From: an uncultured Victivallis sp.
Lineage (GTDB): Bacteria > Verrucomicrobiota > Lentisphaeria > Victivallales > Victivallaceae
Direction: 5' to 3'
NCBI GenBank assembly: GCA_944389815.1
Contig: CALXNS010000130.1
Coordinates: 1-54,503, forward strand
DNA length: 54,503 nucleotides
Shown here: piece after piece, positions 44,104 to 53,589 of the stretch
Layout of the letters: every line of letters begins with the position of its first letter
Numbering within the stretch: the stretch's first letter is position 1
Translations under genes and position numbers: made by a program
The notes under the pieces: model-generated
What the model was told of the DNA's origin: nothing
Databases searched by the model: none
The model's input: the letters and a program-made list of their open reading frames with translations, nothing else

Positions 44104-44129
44104 ATCCGGGAGAGCTCTCCCGGATTTTT
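44104..44129 (+). terminator. Rho-independent terminator of the mraZ unit
   Basis: A perfect 22-bp palindrome (ATCCGGGAGAG and its complement, 44104-44125) ends in TTTTT. The stem is about 9 bp with a 4-nt loop. It closes the two-gene mraZ transcript. Confidence 0.88.
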
Positions 44130-44204
44130 CATTATTGCCGACATTCTCAAAAACTCTCCGGAATATGTTTCGGAGCAAATAATACATTTATGGAAGGATT
44201 TCCC

Positions 44205-44528
44205 ATGAGCAAAGCATCCGATCATTTCCATCAGGCGGAAAATTACAACTGCGCCCAGGCGGTTCTCGCCCACTTCAAACAACCCGCCGAAACCGTCGCT
44301 GAATTCAAGGCCTTCGGCGGCGGCAATGCTCCGGAGGGAATCTGCGGCGCATTGTACGCGGCACGGCACATTTTGAATGATGACGCAAAATTCAGGCAGC
44401 TCTGTGACGAATTCGCCGCTCAAACCGGCGGGGCGCTGACCTGTCGCGCCCTTAAATCCGAGGCGAAGTTCCCCTGCACGCAATGCGTCGATCTCGCCGC
44501 GGAACTGGTCGAAAAATTCCGCAACTGA
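44205..44528 (+). CDS. C_GCAxxG_C_C-type cysteine-rich protein
   Basis: 107 residues from ATG 44205, six nt after AAGGAT. The family has a conserved set of cysteines: here NYNCAQAVL, EGICGALYAARHIL, LTCRAL and FPCTQCVDLAAELV fit the C...GCA-x-x-G...C...C pattern. The Gly-Cys-Ala block is replaced by ICGAL. Members often bind Fe-S clusters or act in redox maturation, and are seen beside dehydrogenases. Here it is followed by frr, which has its own promoter. Function is unknown. Confidence 0.8.
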   Translation: MSKASDHFHQAENYNCAQAVLAHFKQPAETVAEFKAFGGGNAPEGICGALYAARHILNDDAKFRQLCDEFAAQTGGALTCRALKSEAKFPCTQCVDLAAELVEKFRN

Positions 44529-44570
44529 CTCTCCGGACAATAAAAATATCCGCTTTCGATCACTTGCCGC

Positions 44571-44599
44571 TTGCATTTTCCGCGAATTGTCGCTATCTT
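44571..44599 (+). promoter_or_regulatory. Putative promoter of frr
   Basis: TTGCAT at 44571-44576, a 17-bp spacer and TATCTT at 44594-44599, about 40 nt before the frr start codon. Confidence 0.65.
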
Positions 44600-44645
44600 A
44601 CCGCATGTTGCAAATCGAAAGAACAGTTCATCAGGAGGATTTAAC

Positions 44646-45212
44646 ATGCAACTTGATCTCGACAATCTGCTCGACAGCCTTGAAGAACACATGATGAAAA
44701 CCGAAGACGCCCTGCACGGGAGTTTTTCCGCCATCCGCACTGGAAAGGCTTCCCCCGCGCTGGTCGAAAACGTCATGGTTGAATATTACGGCACCCAGAC
44801 CCGGCTCAAGGAGCTCGCCGGAATCACCGCTCCGGAACCCCGGCTGCTCGTGATCCAGCCGTGGGACAAGAGTGCCGTGGGCGCCGTCGAAAAGGCGATT
44901 CTCGCCTCCAACATCGGCATCACCCCCATGAGCGACGGAATCACGCTCAAACTGCCGATTCCCGAACTCAGCCAGGAACGCCGCACCGCGCTCGCCAAGC
45001 AGGCCAAAGCCTCCGCCGAGGAAGCCAAGGTCGCGCTGCGCAACATCCGCCGCGACGGCAACGAAGCCGCCAAGAAAAGTCAGAAAGACGGCAAGATGAC
45101 CGAGGATGAACTCAAGAAAATGCTCGATGACATCCAGAAGCTGACCGACCGTTACATCGCCGCTATCGACAAGGAACTCGCCGCCAAGGAAAAAGAGTTG
45201 ATGACCGTCTGA
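44646..45212 (+). CDS. frr: Ribosome recycling factor
   Basis: 188 residues from ATG 44646, preceded by CAGGAGGAT; the open frame runs upstream, but that part is not family-like. RRF with EF-G splits the post-termination ribosome. The signature runs are FSAIRTGKASPALVENVMVEYYG, LLVIQPWDKSAVGAVEKAIL, IGITPMSDGITLKLPIPELSQERR and AALRNIRRDGNE-like VALRNIRRDGNEAAKK, then LDDIQKLTDRYIAAIDKELAAKEKELM. The length is normal. It is separated from its frequent neighbours pyrH, tsf and rpsB. Confidence 0.97.
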   Translation: MQLDLDNLLDSLEEHMMKTEDALHGSFSAIRTGKASPALVENVMVEYYGTQTRLKELAGITAPEPRLLVIQPWDKSAVGAVEKAILASNIGITPMSDGITLKLPIPELSQERRTALAKQAKASAEEAKVALRNIRRDGNEAAKKSQKDGKMTEDELKKMLDDIQKLTDRYIAAIDKELAAKEKELMTV

Positions 45213-45235
45213 CCTTTTCAGGCTGCATCCTCATC

Positions 45236-47086
45236 ATGGCGCGTCACGCGAAAGCAAAAAACAGAAACTCCGCCGCCGTCCGCAAGAACGGCGGCGTTTG
45301 CCTCTGGACTCTCGTCGCAATCGCCGCCTGTGCCGTCATCCTGCGGCTCATCGTCGCCGCTGAACTCGGTTCGATCAACAACGGTCTCAACAGTGTGTAT
45401 GCACCATCGCGCCTGAGCGATCTCGCCACCTACATGAAACTCGGCCACGAGGTCGCCGATGGGAGTTTCAGCGGAGAATTCTATTATCAGCCGTTCTATT
45501 ACGCCGTGTTCCTTCCGGTGCTCTACTGCATTTCCGGCGGCGCCACGAACATGGTCATTTTCGTCCAGGCGCTCCTCGGTGGTGGAACCGCATTCCTCGC
45601 CGGGTTGACCGCAGCCAGGCTTTTCGGCCGGGTTGCAGGTGTCACCGCGGCCGCGCTGACCGCGATCTCGACGCCGCTGCTGTTGTACGCTCCGTTTCAT
45701 CAGAATGAAACCCTTCAGGCGTTTTTCCTCACGCTGCTTTTTTTCCTCGCAATGCGATCATGCGAAGCGCGCCATTGGAATTTTAAGAACTGGGGCGGAG
45801 TCGGACTCGTCTGCGGCGCGGCCATCCTGACGCGCGGCAACGTCTGGCTCCTGACGCCGGGAATCGTCGCGGCACTGCTCCTCTCCGGATACCGGGCGAG
45901 GATTTCATGGAAACGCAACGTCACGACGCTGGCGGTATTTTTCGCCATGACGTTGTTGATTCAACTGCCGTTCATCATCCACAACAGCCGTCTGCGCGGC
46001 ACGCTCACCGGGCCGAGCACCGCCGCCGATGCGGTGCTGGCGCTCGGAAATTCAAAGGAAGCCCCCGCAGGAGGACGCAATCCGGGACTTCCCGCTGGCC
46101 CGATGGAGTATCCGGCCGCCTACTCCGCCATGATGGAGAAAGCGCAGCAGGGCGTTTCCGTCGCACACCAGATGTTTGAATGGATGTGCAGCGAACCGGG
46201 TGCGTTCTTCGAGCTTCAGTTCCGCAAACTTCTGCTCTTCTGGGACTGGCGCGAAATTCCAAACAACGTTTCGCTCTACGGCGAAGGCGAATACAGTTGC
46301 GTGCTGCGTTACCTCCTCCCCGGCAGAAGCGCACTGCTTCTGGCCATGGCGTTCGCCGGAATCCTGCTCGTTCCCGGAAAACGACGTACGCAATATCTCC
46401 TGCTGCTTTATTTCATTCTGGCCTACTGGGCGGCGGTGGCGCTCTTCTACATTCTCTCGCGCTTCCGCGCGCCGATCCTGCCGCTGATGGCGGTGGCGGC
46501 GGGGGGGTACATGGGAACGATGTTCCGGCGCTGGCGGCTCTTTCCCGACCGGCGCAGACAATTGCTCATTCTCGGCGGCGGCGCTCTGGTCGCGGGATTC
46601 TGGCTGACGAGCAACGGTTACGAATTCTATCGCCGCAACCTGGAAAGTTCCGTGCTCCGGCTGGTGCGTCCCGCCGGTACGACGGTGGAATTTCAGGAGC
46701 ACTCCGAAACGTTTGATTACGGTCCCTTCACCTTCGGCGGCTGGGCCGGCAGGGAAATCGCGCCCGGAGACCGTTTCTCCAAAAGTTTCGCGGTAACTCC
46801 CTCCGCAGAGAGCATCGTCGAGTGTCAGTTCGAAACCGCCCGTCCGGGCTTGATCGTCATCGGCCTCCCGGATGGGCGCTGCGTGGAGGCGCGTTCGGAA
46901 GCGCCCGGGCTTTTCACGATGAAACTCCCGCCCGCACCGGAATATGAAATCCGGTTCCTGAGCGGCGAACATCGCCTGCTGCTCGATACCCAGCGCAATT
47001 ATTCCCGCAGCACCTTCAACTCCAGTTTGCTCGAAGGCGAATGGCTGATGCGGCTGATCACCCCCGCGACGCCGGAATCTTATTAA
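45236..47086 (+). CDS. GT39/ArnT-like membrane glycosyltransferase (intact)
   Basis: 616 residues, 23 nt after frr. A basic N-terminus is followed by about ten hydrophobic helices (LWTLVAIAACAVILRLIVAA, YYAVFLPVLYCI, VIFVQALLGGGTAFLAGLTA, TAAALTAISTPLLLYAP and others). The loop after the first helix has YMKLGHEVADGSF. PFHQNETLQAFFLTLLFFLAMRS and AILTRGNVWLLTPGIV match the GT39 core, and FRAPILPLMAVAAGGYMG is the C-terminal helix. About 150 residues of beta-rich soluble domain end the protein. It probably transfers a sugar from a polyprenyl carrier in the periplasm. In layout it is the intact counterpart of the split pair at 3477-5542. Confidence 0.85.
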   Translation: MARHAKAKNRNSAAVRKNGGVCLWTLVAIAACAVILRLIVAAELGSINNGLNSVYAPSRLSDLATYMKLGHEVADGSFSGEFYYQPFYYAVFLPVLYCISGGATNMVIFVQALLGGGTAFLAGLTAARLFGRVAGVTAAALTAISTPLLLYAPFHQNETLQAFFLTLLFFLAMRSCEARHWNFKNWGGVGLVCGAAILTRGNVWLLTPGIVAALLLSGYRARISWKRNVTTLAVFFAMTLLIQLPFIIHNSRLRGTLTGPSTAADAVLALGNSKEAPAGGRNPGLPAGPMEYPAAYSAMMEKAQQGVSVAHQMFEWMCSEPGAFFELQFRKLLLFWDWREIPNNVSLYGEGEYSCVLRYLLPGRSALLLAMAFAGILLVPGKRRTQYLLLLYFILAYWAAVALFYILSRFRAPILPLMAVAAGGYMGTMFRRWRLFPDRRRQLLILGGGALVAGFWLTSNGYEFYRRNLESSVLRLVRPAGTTVEFQEHSETFDYGPFTFGGWAGREIAPGDRFSKSFAVTPSAESIVECQFETARPGLIVIGLPDGRCVEARSEAPGLFTMKLPPAPEYEIRFLSGEHRLLLDTQRNYSRSTFNSSLLEGEWLMRLITPATPESY

Positions 47087-47193
47087 CCCGGGTGCACAAC
47101 GACATGTCCTGACGTTTTTCCGCGCAGCGCCCTGACTCAGGTATGAAGACGCGGTTCATGCCGCAACTTTTCGCAATCAATAGAAGCATACTG

Positions 47194-47222
47194 TTGAAAT
47201 ATCCTCTGTTCGGCACTATATT
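47194..47222 (+). promoter_or_regulatory. Sigma-70-type promoter of metX-metW
   Basis: TTGAAA at 47194-47199, a 17-bp spacer and TATATT at 47217-47222. The start would be near 47229, 40 nt before the TTG start; such a short leader leaves no room for a SAM riboswitch. Confidence 0.75.
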
Positions 47223-47268
47223 AAAAGAACGAATCAAACCGATTCTCTTTGGGTAAGGAAACGCGCAA

Positions 47269-48396
47269 TTGTTGATCGTAAAACCGCAGAATTTTCAATT
47301 GCCCGCCCCGCTGCCGCTGGATTGCGGCCGGGAATTGCGGCAGGTCAATATCCGCTTTGAGACCGTGGGGACGCTTTCGCCTTCGCGCAACAACGCGATT
47401 CTCATCACGCACGCCCTCTCCGGCGACGCCCACGTCTGCGGCAAATATACCGAAACCGACCGCAAACCCGGCTGGTGGGATGAAATGGTCGGTCCCGGAA
47501 AGGCGATCGACACCGATAAATATTTTGTGGTATGCAGCAATGTCCTCGGCAGCTGCGCGGGCTCCACCGGGCCGCGTTCCTTCAATCCCGAGACCGGGAA
47601 CCCCTACAATCTGGATTTCCCGGTCATCACGATCCGCGACATGGTCCGCGCGCAGAAACATCTGATGAATCACCTCGGCATCCGCCGCTGGCTGACGGTC
47701 ATCGGCGGTTCGATGGGAGGAATGCAGGCGCTGGAATGGGCAATCAATTATCCGGATGATCTCGCCAGTTTCGTTCCGATCGCCACAACCAGCCAGCTTT
47801 CGCCGCAGAGCATCGCTTTCGACTGGGTCGGTCGCGAAGCGATCAAATACGATCCGAACTGGCAGAACGGCAATTATTCCGCCGACCGGGTGCCGGATCG
47901 CGGACTGGCCGCGGCACGGATGCTCGCGCACATCACCTATCTTTCCGATGAATCCATGAGCCGGAAATTCGGACGTGAACTGCAGGATTCCGCCAGTTAC
48001 TCCTTCGATTTCAGCCGCGACTTCGCGGTCGAGAGTTACCTGGAGCATCAGGGACGACGCTTCGTTGAACGATTCGACGCCAACAGTTATTTCTACATCA
48101 CCCGTGCGATGGATTATTTCGACATCGCCGCCAGAACCGGCGGAGATCTGGCGAAAGCGTTCGCGCCGGTCAAGGCGCCGGCATTGGTCATCTCTTTTTC
48201 CAGCGACTGGCTTTTCCCGACGTCGGAATCGCGAAAAATCGTCAATGCGCTCTTGAAAAACCGTTGCCACGTCTCGTTTTGCGAAATCCAGTCCGGATAC
48301 GGTCACGACGCATTTCTGCTGGAAGTGGACGCGCTCGGCGGCATGGTTCGCGATTTTCTCCACAACCGCTGGAAGGAGCTGGAACAAAATGGTTGA
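47269..48396 (+). CDS. metX: Homoserine O-acetyltransferase (MetX)
   Basis: 375 residues, TTG start at 47269 with AAGGAA about 8 nt upstream (a second TTG follows at once). The alpha/beta-hydrolase activates homoserine as O-acetyl- (or O-succinyl-) homoserine for methionine synthesis. The triad is visible: Ser in GGSMGGMQALEW, Asp in FSSDWLFPT, His in SGYGHDAFL. The oxyanion region LSGDAHVCGKY and the RSFNPETGNPY loop are typical MetX. The acyl donor (acetyl- or succinyl-CoA) cannot be settled by eye. Eight nt of its 3' end overlap metW. Confidence 0.95.
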   Translation: MLIVKPQNFQLPAPLPLDCGRELRQVNIRFETVGTLSPSRNNAILITHALSGDAHVCGKYTETDRKPGWWDEMVGPGKAIDTDKYFVVCSNVLGSCAGSTGPRSFNPETGNPYNLDFPVITIRDMVRAQKHLMNHLGIRRWLTVIGGSMGGMQALEWAINYPDDLASFVPIATTSQLSPQSIAFDWVGREAIKYDPNWQNGNYSADRVPDRGLAAARMLAHITYLSDESMSRKFGRELQDSASYSFDFSRDFAVESYLEHQGRRFVERFDANSYFYITRAMDYFDIAARTGGDLAKAFAPVKAPALVISFSSDWLFPTSESRKIVNALLKNRCHVSFCEIQSGYGHDAFLLEVDALGGMVRDFLHNRWKELEQNG

Positions 48397-49006
48397 AGCA
48401 TTCTACGCCGATCAGAACGACCGGCGCGACCTGGAAATCATCGCCGAACTGGTGAAGCCCGGCCACCGGGTGCTCGACCTCGGCTGCGGCGACGGCGCCT
48501 TCCTGCGGATGCTCAAGGAACAGCATGGCGCTGAAGTGCTCGGCATGGAAATTTCCCAGCGCCGGATCGCCGAATGCATCGCCAACGGCGTGCCGGTCAT
48601 TCAAAGCGACCTCGACGACGACCTCGACTTCGCTGAAAACGGTTCATTCGATCTGGTCATTCTGAGCCAGACCCTTCAGGAAATGCGCCGTCCGGATCAA
48701 CTGTTGCGCCGGATCGTCCGGGTCGGGAAACACGCCGCCGTGAGCTTCATCAACTTCGGTCACATCCACTGCCGGCTCCAGCTCCTCCTCACCGGACGGA
48801 TGCCGCGAACCACTCAGATCCCTTACCAATGGTACAACACCCCCAATATCCACCTGGGAACGATCCGGGATTTCCGCCACCTCTGTGACCATCTGGACAT
48901 CAACATCGTTCAGGAAACGCCGATCGGGATGCGCTTCCCGCTCCTGACGGCAAAGATGCCGAACCTCTTCGCCGTCGGCAGCGTGTTCGTGTTGGAAAAA
49001 CGATAA
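48389..49006 (+). CDS. metW: Methionine biosynthesis protein MetW
   Basis: 205 residues, translationally coupled to metX. It is a class I methyltransferase fold: VLDLGCGDGAFLRMLKE is the SAM motif, VLGMEISQRRIAECIANGVPVIQSDLDDDL follows, and FDLVILSQTLQEMRRPDQLLRRIVRVGKHAAVSFINFGH is the MetW core. MetW is encoded next to metX in many proteobacteria and is needed for MetX activity; a catalytic methyl transfer is not proven. Confidence 0.95.
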   Translation: MVEAFYADQNDRRDLEIIAELVKPGHRVLDLGCGDGAFLRMLKEQHGAEVLGMEISQRRIAECIANGVPVIQSDLDDDLDFAENGSFDLVILSQTLQEMRRPDQLLRRIVRVGKHAAVSFINFGHIHCRLQLLLTGRMPRTTQIPYQWYNTPNIHLGTIRDFRHLCDHLDINIVQETPIGMRFPLLTAKMPNLFAVGSVFVLEKR

Positions 49007-49065
49007 TTCAACCTCTTCGGGCACGATTCCCGACCGATCCCGCGCAAAGCTTCCCGCAGAAGAAA

Positions 49066-50124
49066 TCAACGCCGGGCGGAACGCTGCCGGAGCGCCATAT
49101 CCGCCAGCACCAGCGCCGTCATCGCCTCGATCACCGGCACCATGCGCGGAACAAGGCACGGATCGTGCCGACCGTGAACGGAGAGTTTCACCGCGTTTCC
49201 TTCGATATCGACGGTATCCTGTTCGGCGGCAATGGAACTTGTCGGCTTCACCGCGGCCCGGAAAATGATTTCCGCACCAGTCGAAAGCCCGCCCAGAATG
49301 CCGCCGGCGTGATTGGATTTGAAACTCTCTTCCGGCACCATCGAATCGTTGTTCTCGCTGCCCCGGCGCCGAACCGCGGCAAACCCGTCCCCGAATTCGA
49401 TCCCCTTGATCCCGCCAAGCGACATCACCGCATGGGCCAGAACCGCATCGAGCTTATCGAACACCGGTTCGCCCCAGCCGGCGGGAACGCCGGTCACGCG
49501 GCATTCGACGACGCCGCCGACGCTGTCCATCACCTTCTGCGCCGCGCGGATCGTTGAGATCATCGCATCCACCACCATCGGGTCGGCGGCACGAACGATA
49601 TTGCGTTCCACTTCATCGAAATTCACCTTCGTGCCGCGAATGCCGCCGATCTCCAGCGCATGGGCATGAATGTCTACGCCCGACTCCTTTAAAAACAATT
49701 TCGCCACCGCACCCGCCGCAACGCGCGCTGCCGTTTCACGCCCGGAAGAACGCCCTCCCCCGCGATAATCGCGGATGCCGTATTTCTTCCAGTAACCGAA
49801 GTCGGCATGGCCGGGACGGAAGGTCGTAGCCAGATTGCCGTAATCGCGACTGCGCTGGTCGGTGTTGCGGATCACCATGCCGATGCTGGTTCCGGTGGTG
49901 ATCCCCTCGAATACGCCGGAAAGAATTTCCACCTGATCGGCTTCGTTGCGCATGGTGCACACACTCGACTGACCGGGACGGCGGCGGTCGAGCTCCGCCT
50001 GAATGAAGTTCTCGTCGATCCTGATTCCGGCGGGAACGCCGTCGATAATCACGCCCAGCGCCGGACCGTGCGATTCGCCGAAGGTGGTGATTCTAAAAAT
50101 TTCTCCAAAAGAATTTCCGCTCAT
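49066..50124 (-). CDS. aroC: Chorismate synthase
   Basis: 352 residues. It converts EPSP to chorismate with reduced FMN. The signatures are complete: ITTFGESHGPALGVIIDG, RRPGQSSVCTMRNEADQVEILSGVFEG, YRGGGRSSGRETAARVAAGAVAK, and SNHAGGILGGLSTGAEI with VKPTSSI. It starts 4 nt inside the end of aroK (ATGA). The 59-nt gap to the convergent metW gene contains no clear terminator. Confidence 0.97.
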   Translation of the reverse strand: MSGNSFGEIFRITTFGESHGPALGVIIDGVPAGIRIDENFIQAELDRRRPGQSSVCTMRNEADQVEILSGVFEGITTGTSIGMVIRNTDQRSRDYGNLATTFRPGHADFGYWKKYGIRDYRGGGRSSGRETAARVAAGAVAKLFLKESGVDIHAHALEIGGIRGTKVNFDEVERNIVRAADPMVVDAMISTIRAAQKVMDSVGGVVECRVTGVPAGWGEPVFDKLDAVLAHAVMSLGGIKGIEFGDGFAAVRRRGSENNDSMVPEESFKSNHAGGILGGLSTGAEIIFRAAVKPTSSIAAEQDTVDIEGNAVKLSVHGRHDPCLVPRMVPVIEAMTALVLADMALRQRSARR

Positions 50125-50729
50125 GATAATCCGTGCTCCGTAATCCGCTCCGCCAGTTCCGCCGCCTGCCGGCGCGCGGACACCTCCCGTTCGATCGGGA
50201 AAATCAAATCGGCATATTTCTCAAAAACCTTCCGCCGCTCATGGCAGATTTGTTCGAACTTCGCGCGCGGATCGACCGCATCCGCCAGAAACGGCGGCAT
50301 CCCGCCCCGCAGCACCCGTTGAAACGCCACCTCCACTCCGACATCCAGAAACACCGTGAACCCGAGGCCGCGCAACGTCTCGTCCGAAAGATACGGGTTC
50401 GAAAACACCCCGCCGCCGGTGGCGATCACCACCGCGCGCTTCGTTCCATCCTCCGCTCCCTCAGCCTGACGCGCCCCGGTCGCAAGCGTTCTCACCGTCT
50501 CCGCCTCGAACCGACGGAATTCATCCGCGCCGAGCCGCCGGAAAATTTCCCGCACCCCGAGCCGCCGGCCGCCGTCGGAAAAATGGTGCGCATACGCCTC
50601 CTCCAATACGATATCCGTATCGAGAAACGGCAGATGCCACATCTCCGCCAGCAACGCGCCCAACGTGCTCTTGCCGCAATGTTTCACTCCGCAGAGCACC
50701 ACCGGGCGAGTCGGCGGCGCACTCGTCAT
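50121..50729 (-). CDS. aroK: Shikimate kinase
   Basis: 202 residues from ATG 50729; GTG 50738 just upstream, after GAGAGG, is as likely. The open frame continues far beyond, but that part is antisense-like shadow of argB. It phosphorylates shikimate with ATP. The P-loop is LCGVKHCGKSTLG, DTDIVLEEAY matches the shikimate-binding DxD, FRRFEAETVRTL is the family helix, and VIATGGGVFSNPYL is the GGG substrate site. The lid Arg region is RGGMPPFL. It is coupled to aroC (4-nt overlap) and lies 26 nt after argB. Confidence 0.92.
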   Translation of the reverse strand: MTSAPPTRPVVLCGVKHCGKSTLGALLAEMWHLPFLDTDIVLEEAYAHHFSDGGRRLGVREIFRRLGADEFRRFEAETVRTLATGARQAEGAEDGTKRAVVIATGGGVFSNPYLSDETLRGLGFTVFLDVGVEVAFQRVLRGGMPPFLADAVDPRAKFEQICHERRKVFEKYADLIFPIEREVSARRQAAELAERITEHGLS

Positions 50730-50755
50730 CCCGTGCACTCTTTCCTCTCCTCGCC

Positions 50756-51643
50756 TCACATCACCGAATCGGGACGCACGATTTGCGTGCCGACTCCGCG
50801 ATCGGTGAAGATTTCCAACAGCAGCGAATGACGTACCCGGCCATCGATCATGTGCACTTTGTTGATCCCGGAATTCAATGCCTTGACGCAACTGTTGATC
50901 TTCGGCAGCATCCCCCCGGAAATCACTTTGGCGTGAATGAGTTCGTCGATCTGATCCGTCCGGATGGTCGGAATCACCGACGCTTCGTCGTTGCAGTCGG
51001 CGAGGATTCCGGGAACATCGCTCAAAAACACCAGCTTGCGCGCATGAAGCGCTTCGGCAATCCGGCAGGCCGCGACATCGGCGTTGATGTTGTACGTCTG
51101 ACCGTCGTCTCCGGTTCCGAGCGGCGTAACTACCGGAATACTGCCGGAATTGAGCGCATCCAGCACCGGCGTCGCATTGACCCCGACGATTTCTCCGACA
51201 AAACCGATATCCTGTTTCTCCCCGGTCAACGGATCCTCCGACATCGTCCGAACGGCCTTGAGCACTTTTTTCCCGGAAATCCCGCACATCCGTCCGCCGG
51301 CCTCTTCACCAAGCTTCACCAATTCACGATTCACCTGATTGTGCAGCACATCATCCACGACCCGGATCGTCCGCTCACAGGTGAAACGCAGCCCGTTGAC
51401 GAATTTCACCGGAATTTCCAGACGACGCAATTCCGCCGAAATCGCCTTCCCGCCGCCGTGCACGACCACCGGCTTCATCCCGATCGCCTCCAGCAACACC
51501 ACGTCGCGCATCGTACTGCGGACCAGTTCGGGATCCTCCATCGAACTGCCGCCGAACTTCACCACCATCACGGAATTGCGAAATCTTTGAATGTAAGGCA
51601 GCGCCTCCACCAGCGTCGCCGCTTTTTCGATCAACGTTTTCAT
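50756..51643 (-). CDS. argB: Acetylglutamate kinase
   Basis: 295 residues from ATG 51643, after AAAAGGGATC; a TTG at 51661 in frame is less likely. It phosphorylates N-acetylglutamate, the second step of arginine synthesis. VMVVKFGGSSMEDPELVRS (K and GGS), KPVVVHGGGKAIS (GGG), NGLRFTCERTIRVVDDVL and NINADVAACRIAEALHARKLVFLSDVPGIL (ATP/AAK site) are all present, with ISGGMLPKINSCVKALNSGINKVHMIDGR. It shares an operon with dnaX (32 nt) and aroK. Confidence 0.96.
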   Translation of the reverse strand: MKTLIEKAATLVEALPYIQRFRNSVMVVKFGGSSMEDPELVRSTMRDVVLLEAIGMKPVVVHGGGKAISAELRRLEIPVKFVNGLRFTCERTIRVVDDVLHNQVNRELVKLGEEAGGRMCGISGKKVLKAVRTMSEDPLTGEKQDIGFVGEIVGVNATPVLDALNSGSIPVVTPLGTGDDGQTYNINADVAACRIAEALHARKLVFLSDVPGILADCNDEASVIPTIRTDQIDELIHAKVISGGMLPKINSCVKALNSGINKVHMIDGRVRHSLLLEIFTDRGVGTQIVRPDSVM

Positions 51644-51675
51644 TTTCTGATCCCTTTTCAAAGAGCGATTGAATT

Positions 51676-53589
51676 TTATTTATGAATATCCACCACTTCC
51701 CCGTCAAAAAGATCGAGGATCTCATGAACGATCGGATCCTTCGCCGCTTCTTCCAGCGCACGAGGATTGTCATTGGCGATGCTCCGCCGCTTCTTACGTC
51801 CTGGAGCCACGGGCTCCGGTTCGGGTTCGGATACCGCATCCGGCAGCTCCAGCGGCAGACCGGCCGTCTCCGGAACGGCTGAAACTCCTTCCGGCAGCTC
51901 CGCACTCTCCGAAACGGAGTCGCCCCTCTCGCCCCCGTAAACACTCTCGCTTTCTTCTTCCAACACCGCTTCCTGCGTTACGGGAACTTCTTCCTCAACC
52001 AACTCCGATTCGATCTCCGGAGTCTCTTCCATCACCGGTTCCGGCTCCGGTTCCGCGTCATCCTCTGCGCCCGCCCCATTGAACACAGCCTCCGCCGTGA
52101 CGGACGCAACGGAGACAACTTCGCCCGTCTCCTCCGGCTTCGAAGAAATATTCTCCCGAGGTACATCGTTCCCGGAAGACACACGCTCTTCCGCCGAAAT
52201 CCCCTCCGTGACGGCAACTGAAGTTGCAACTTTTTCCGACGCACTCCCGGAGCGCTTTCCTTCGGCAGCCGTTTTCTCGACATGCCCCACCTTTTCCGGC
52301 TCCGGCGAAACCGATTCCTTCGCCGCATCGGCAGTCGAAGGCACAGCGGCAGCCGGACACGGCGCTTCCTGCACCACCACCTGCGGCTGAATTTTCACGT
52401 CAGACGGGAGCTGTTCCAGAAACTTCAATTCGCCCGCGGTACGCAATTGATTGAGCCGCGCCAGAACATCCTCGATTCGGACCGCATGCGCTTCACGCAT
52501 CGCCTTGAGCAAAATGGTTTCAAGAAAAATCTGCTTGTTGAGCGCATCGTGAAGCACCCGTCCCACCGGAGCAATGTTCTCCAACAGAATCTGCACCGTA
52601 TCCGGACGAACCAGCGACGCTAATTTCCGATAATGCGCGACCATTTCCGCGCCTTCATCAATCAATTCGGACGGATCTTTCAATATCGAACAAAGCTGCA
52701 CCGCACGAAGTGCGCCGAGCAGATCGTCGAACAGCGTCTCCAGATTTTTTCCTCTGCCGGCGAGGCGCGCTATCACCCGCACCACCTCTCCAGGCTGATT
52801 ACGCAGCATCGCAACGAGAATCCCATCCAGATCCCCACGGTCGGTCAAACCAAACAACGACAGCACCTGTTCGCCGCTGATTTCCGAATCATCCCCCTGG
52901 GAGAAAAACGCGATCATCTGATCCAGCAGCGATTGTGCGTCACGCATTCCCCCTTCGGCGGCGCGGGCAATCGCATGAATCGCACTGTCGCTGATTCTTA
53001 CCCCTTCCCGATCGGCGATCAACCGCAGCCGTTCGGTAATCAGCGACGTCGGAATCGGCAATAAATCGAAACGCTGGCAACGTGAAATAATCGTAGGAAG
53101 CACCTGATGCACTTCGGTGGTCGCAAAGATGAACTTCACATGCGCCGGGGGTTCCTCGACCGTTTTAAGAAGCGCATTCCACGCCTGTTTGGAGAGCATG
53201 TGCACTTCGTCGATGATGTAAATCTTATAACGCCCGCTCACGGGCTGATGCATGACATCTTCGGCGAGTTCCCGCATGTCGCCGGCCGAATTCCGGCTGG
53301 CCGCGTCGATTTCAATCACATCCAGACTGCTCTCCGCGGCGATCGCCCGACACGATTCACATTGGCAGCATGGTTCGCCGTCGCGCGGGGCGAGACAATT
53401 CATCGCCTTGGCGAAAATCCGCGCCAACGTCGTCTTTCCCACTCCGCGCGGCCCGACGAACAAATACGCATGCGCCGTCCGCTGCCGCCGAATCGCATTC
53501 TCCAGCGTCCGAACCACATGTTGCTGACCGACCACGTCTCCGAAACATTGCGGCCGCCATTTCCGGGCGATGACCTGATATTCACTCAT
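51676..53589 (-). CDS. dnaX: DNA polymerase III subunit gamma/tau
   Basis: 637 residues, overlapping rph by 4 nt. It is the clamp-loader ATPase: [14 protein letters not shown], Walker [16 protein letters not shown], a zinc site with four Cys ([17 protein letters not shown]), Walker [20 protein letters not shown], and the sensor [22 protein letters not shown]. Domain III follows to about residue 360. The last 240 residues are low-complexity and very acidic (Glu, Val, Pro, Ser), more so than E. coli tau, with a short conserved-looking end [32 protein letters not shown]. No clear slippery heptamer for making gamma was found at the expected place. Confidence 0.97.
   Translation of the reverse strand: MSEYQVIARKWRPQCFGDVVGQQHVVRTLENAIRRQRTAHAYLFVGPRGVGKTTLARIFAKAMNCLAPRDGEPCCQCESCRAIAAESSLDVIEIDAASRNSAGDMRELAEDVMHQPVSGRYKIYIIDEVHMLSKQAWNALLKTVEEPPAHVKFIFATTEVHQVLPTIISRCQRFDLLPIPTSLITERLRLIADREGVRISDSAIHAIARAAEGGMRDAQSLLDQMIAFFSQGDDSEISGEQVLSLFGLTDRGDLDGILVAMLRNQPGEVVRVIARLAGRGKNLETLFDDLLGALRAVQLCSILKDPSELIDEGAEMVAHYRKLASLVRPDTVQILLENIAPVGRVLHDALNKQIFLETILLKAMREAHAVRIEDVLARLNQLRTAGELKFLEQLPSDVKIQPQVVVQEAPCPAAAVPSTADAAKESVSPEPEKVGHVEKTAAEGKRSGSASEKVATSVAVTEGISAEERVSSGNDVPRENISSKPEETGEVVSVASVTAEAVFNGAGAEDDAEPEPEPVMEETPEIESELVEEEVPVTQEAVLEEESESVYGGERGDSVSESAELPEGVSAVPETAGLPLELPDAVSEPEPEPVAPGRKKRRSIANDNPRALEEAAKDPIVHEILDLFDGEVVDIHK

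Noticed and set aside
47087..47268. Possible SAM riboswitch before metX
   Set aside because: The predicted transcript leader is only 40 nt, and none of the conserved SAM aptamer elements could be seen.
50730..51287. 388-codon open frame continuing upstream of shikimate kinase
   Set aside because: The upstream half overlaps argB on the same strand in another frame and has the composition of an out-of-frame shadow.
52729..52760. A6 run in dnaX as a frameshift site for gamma
   Set aside because: It lies near codon 280, inside domain III, too early for a gamma product; no A-AAA-AAG heptamer with a hairpin was found later.
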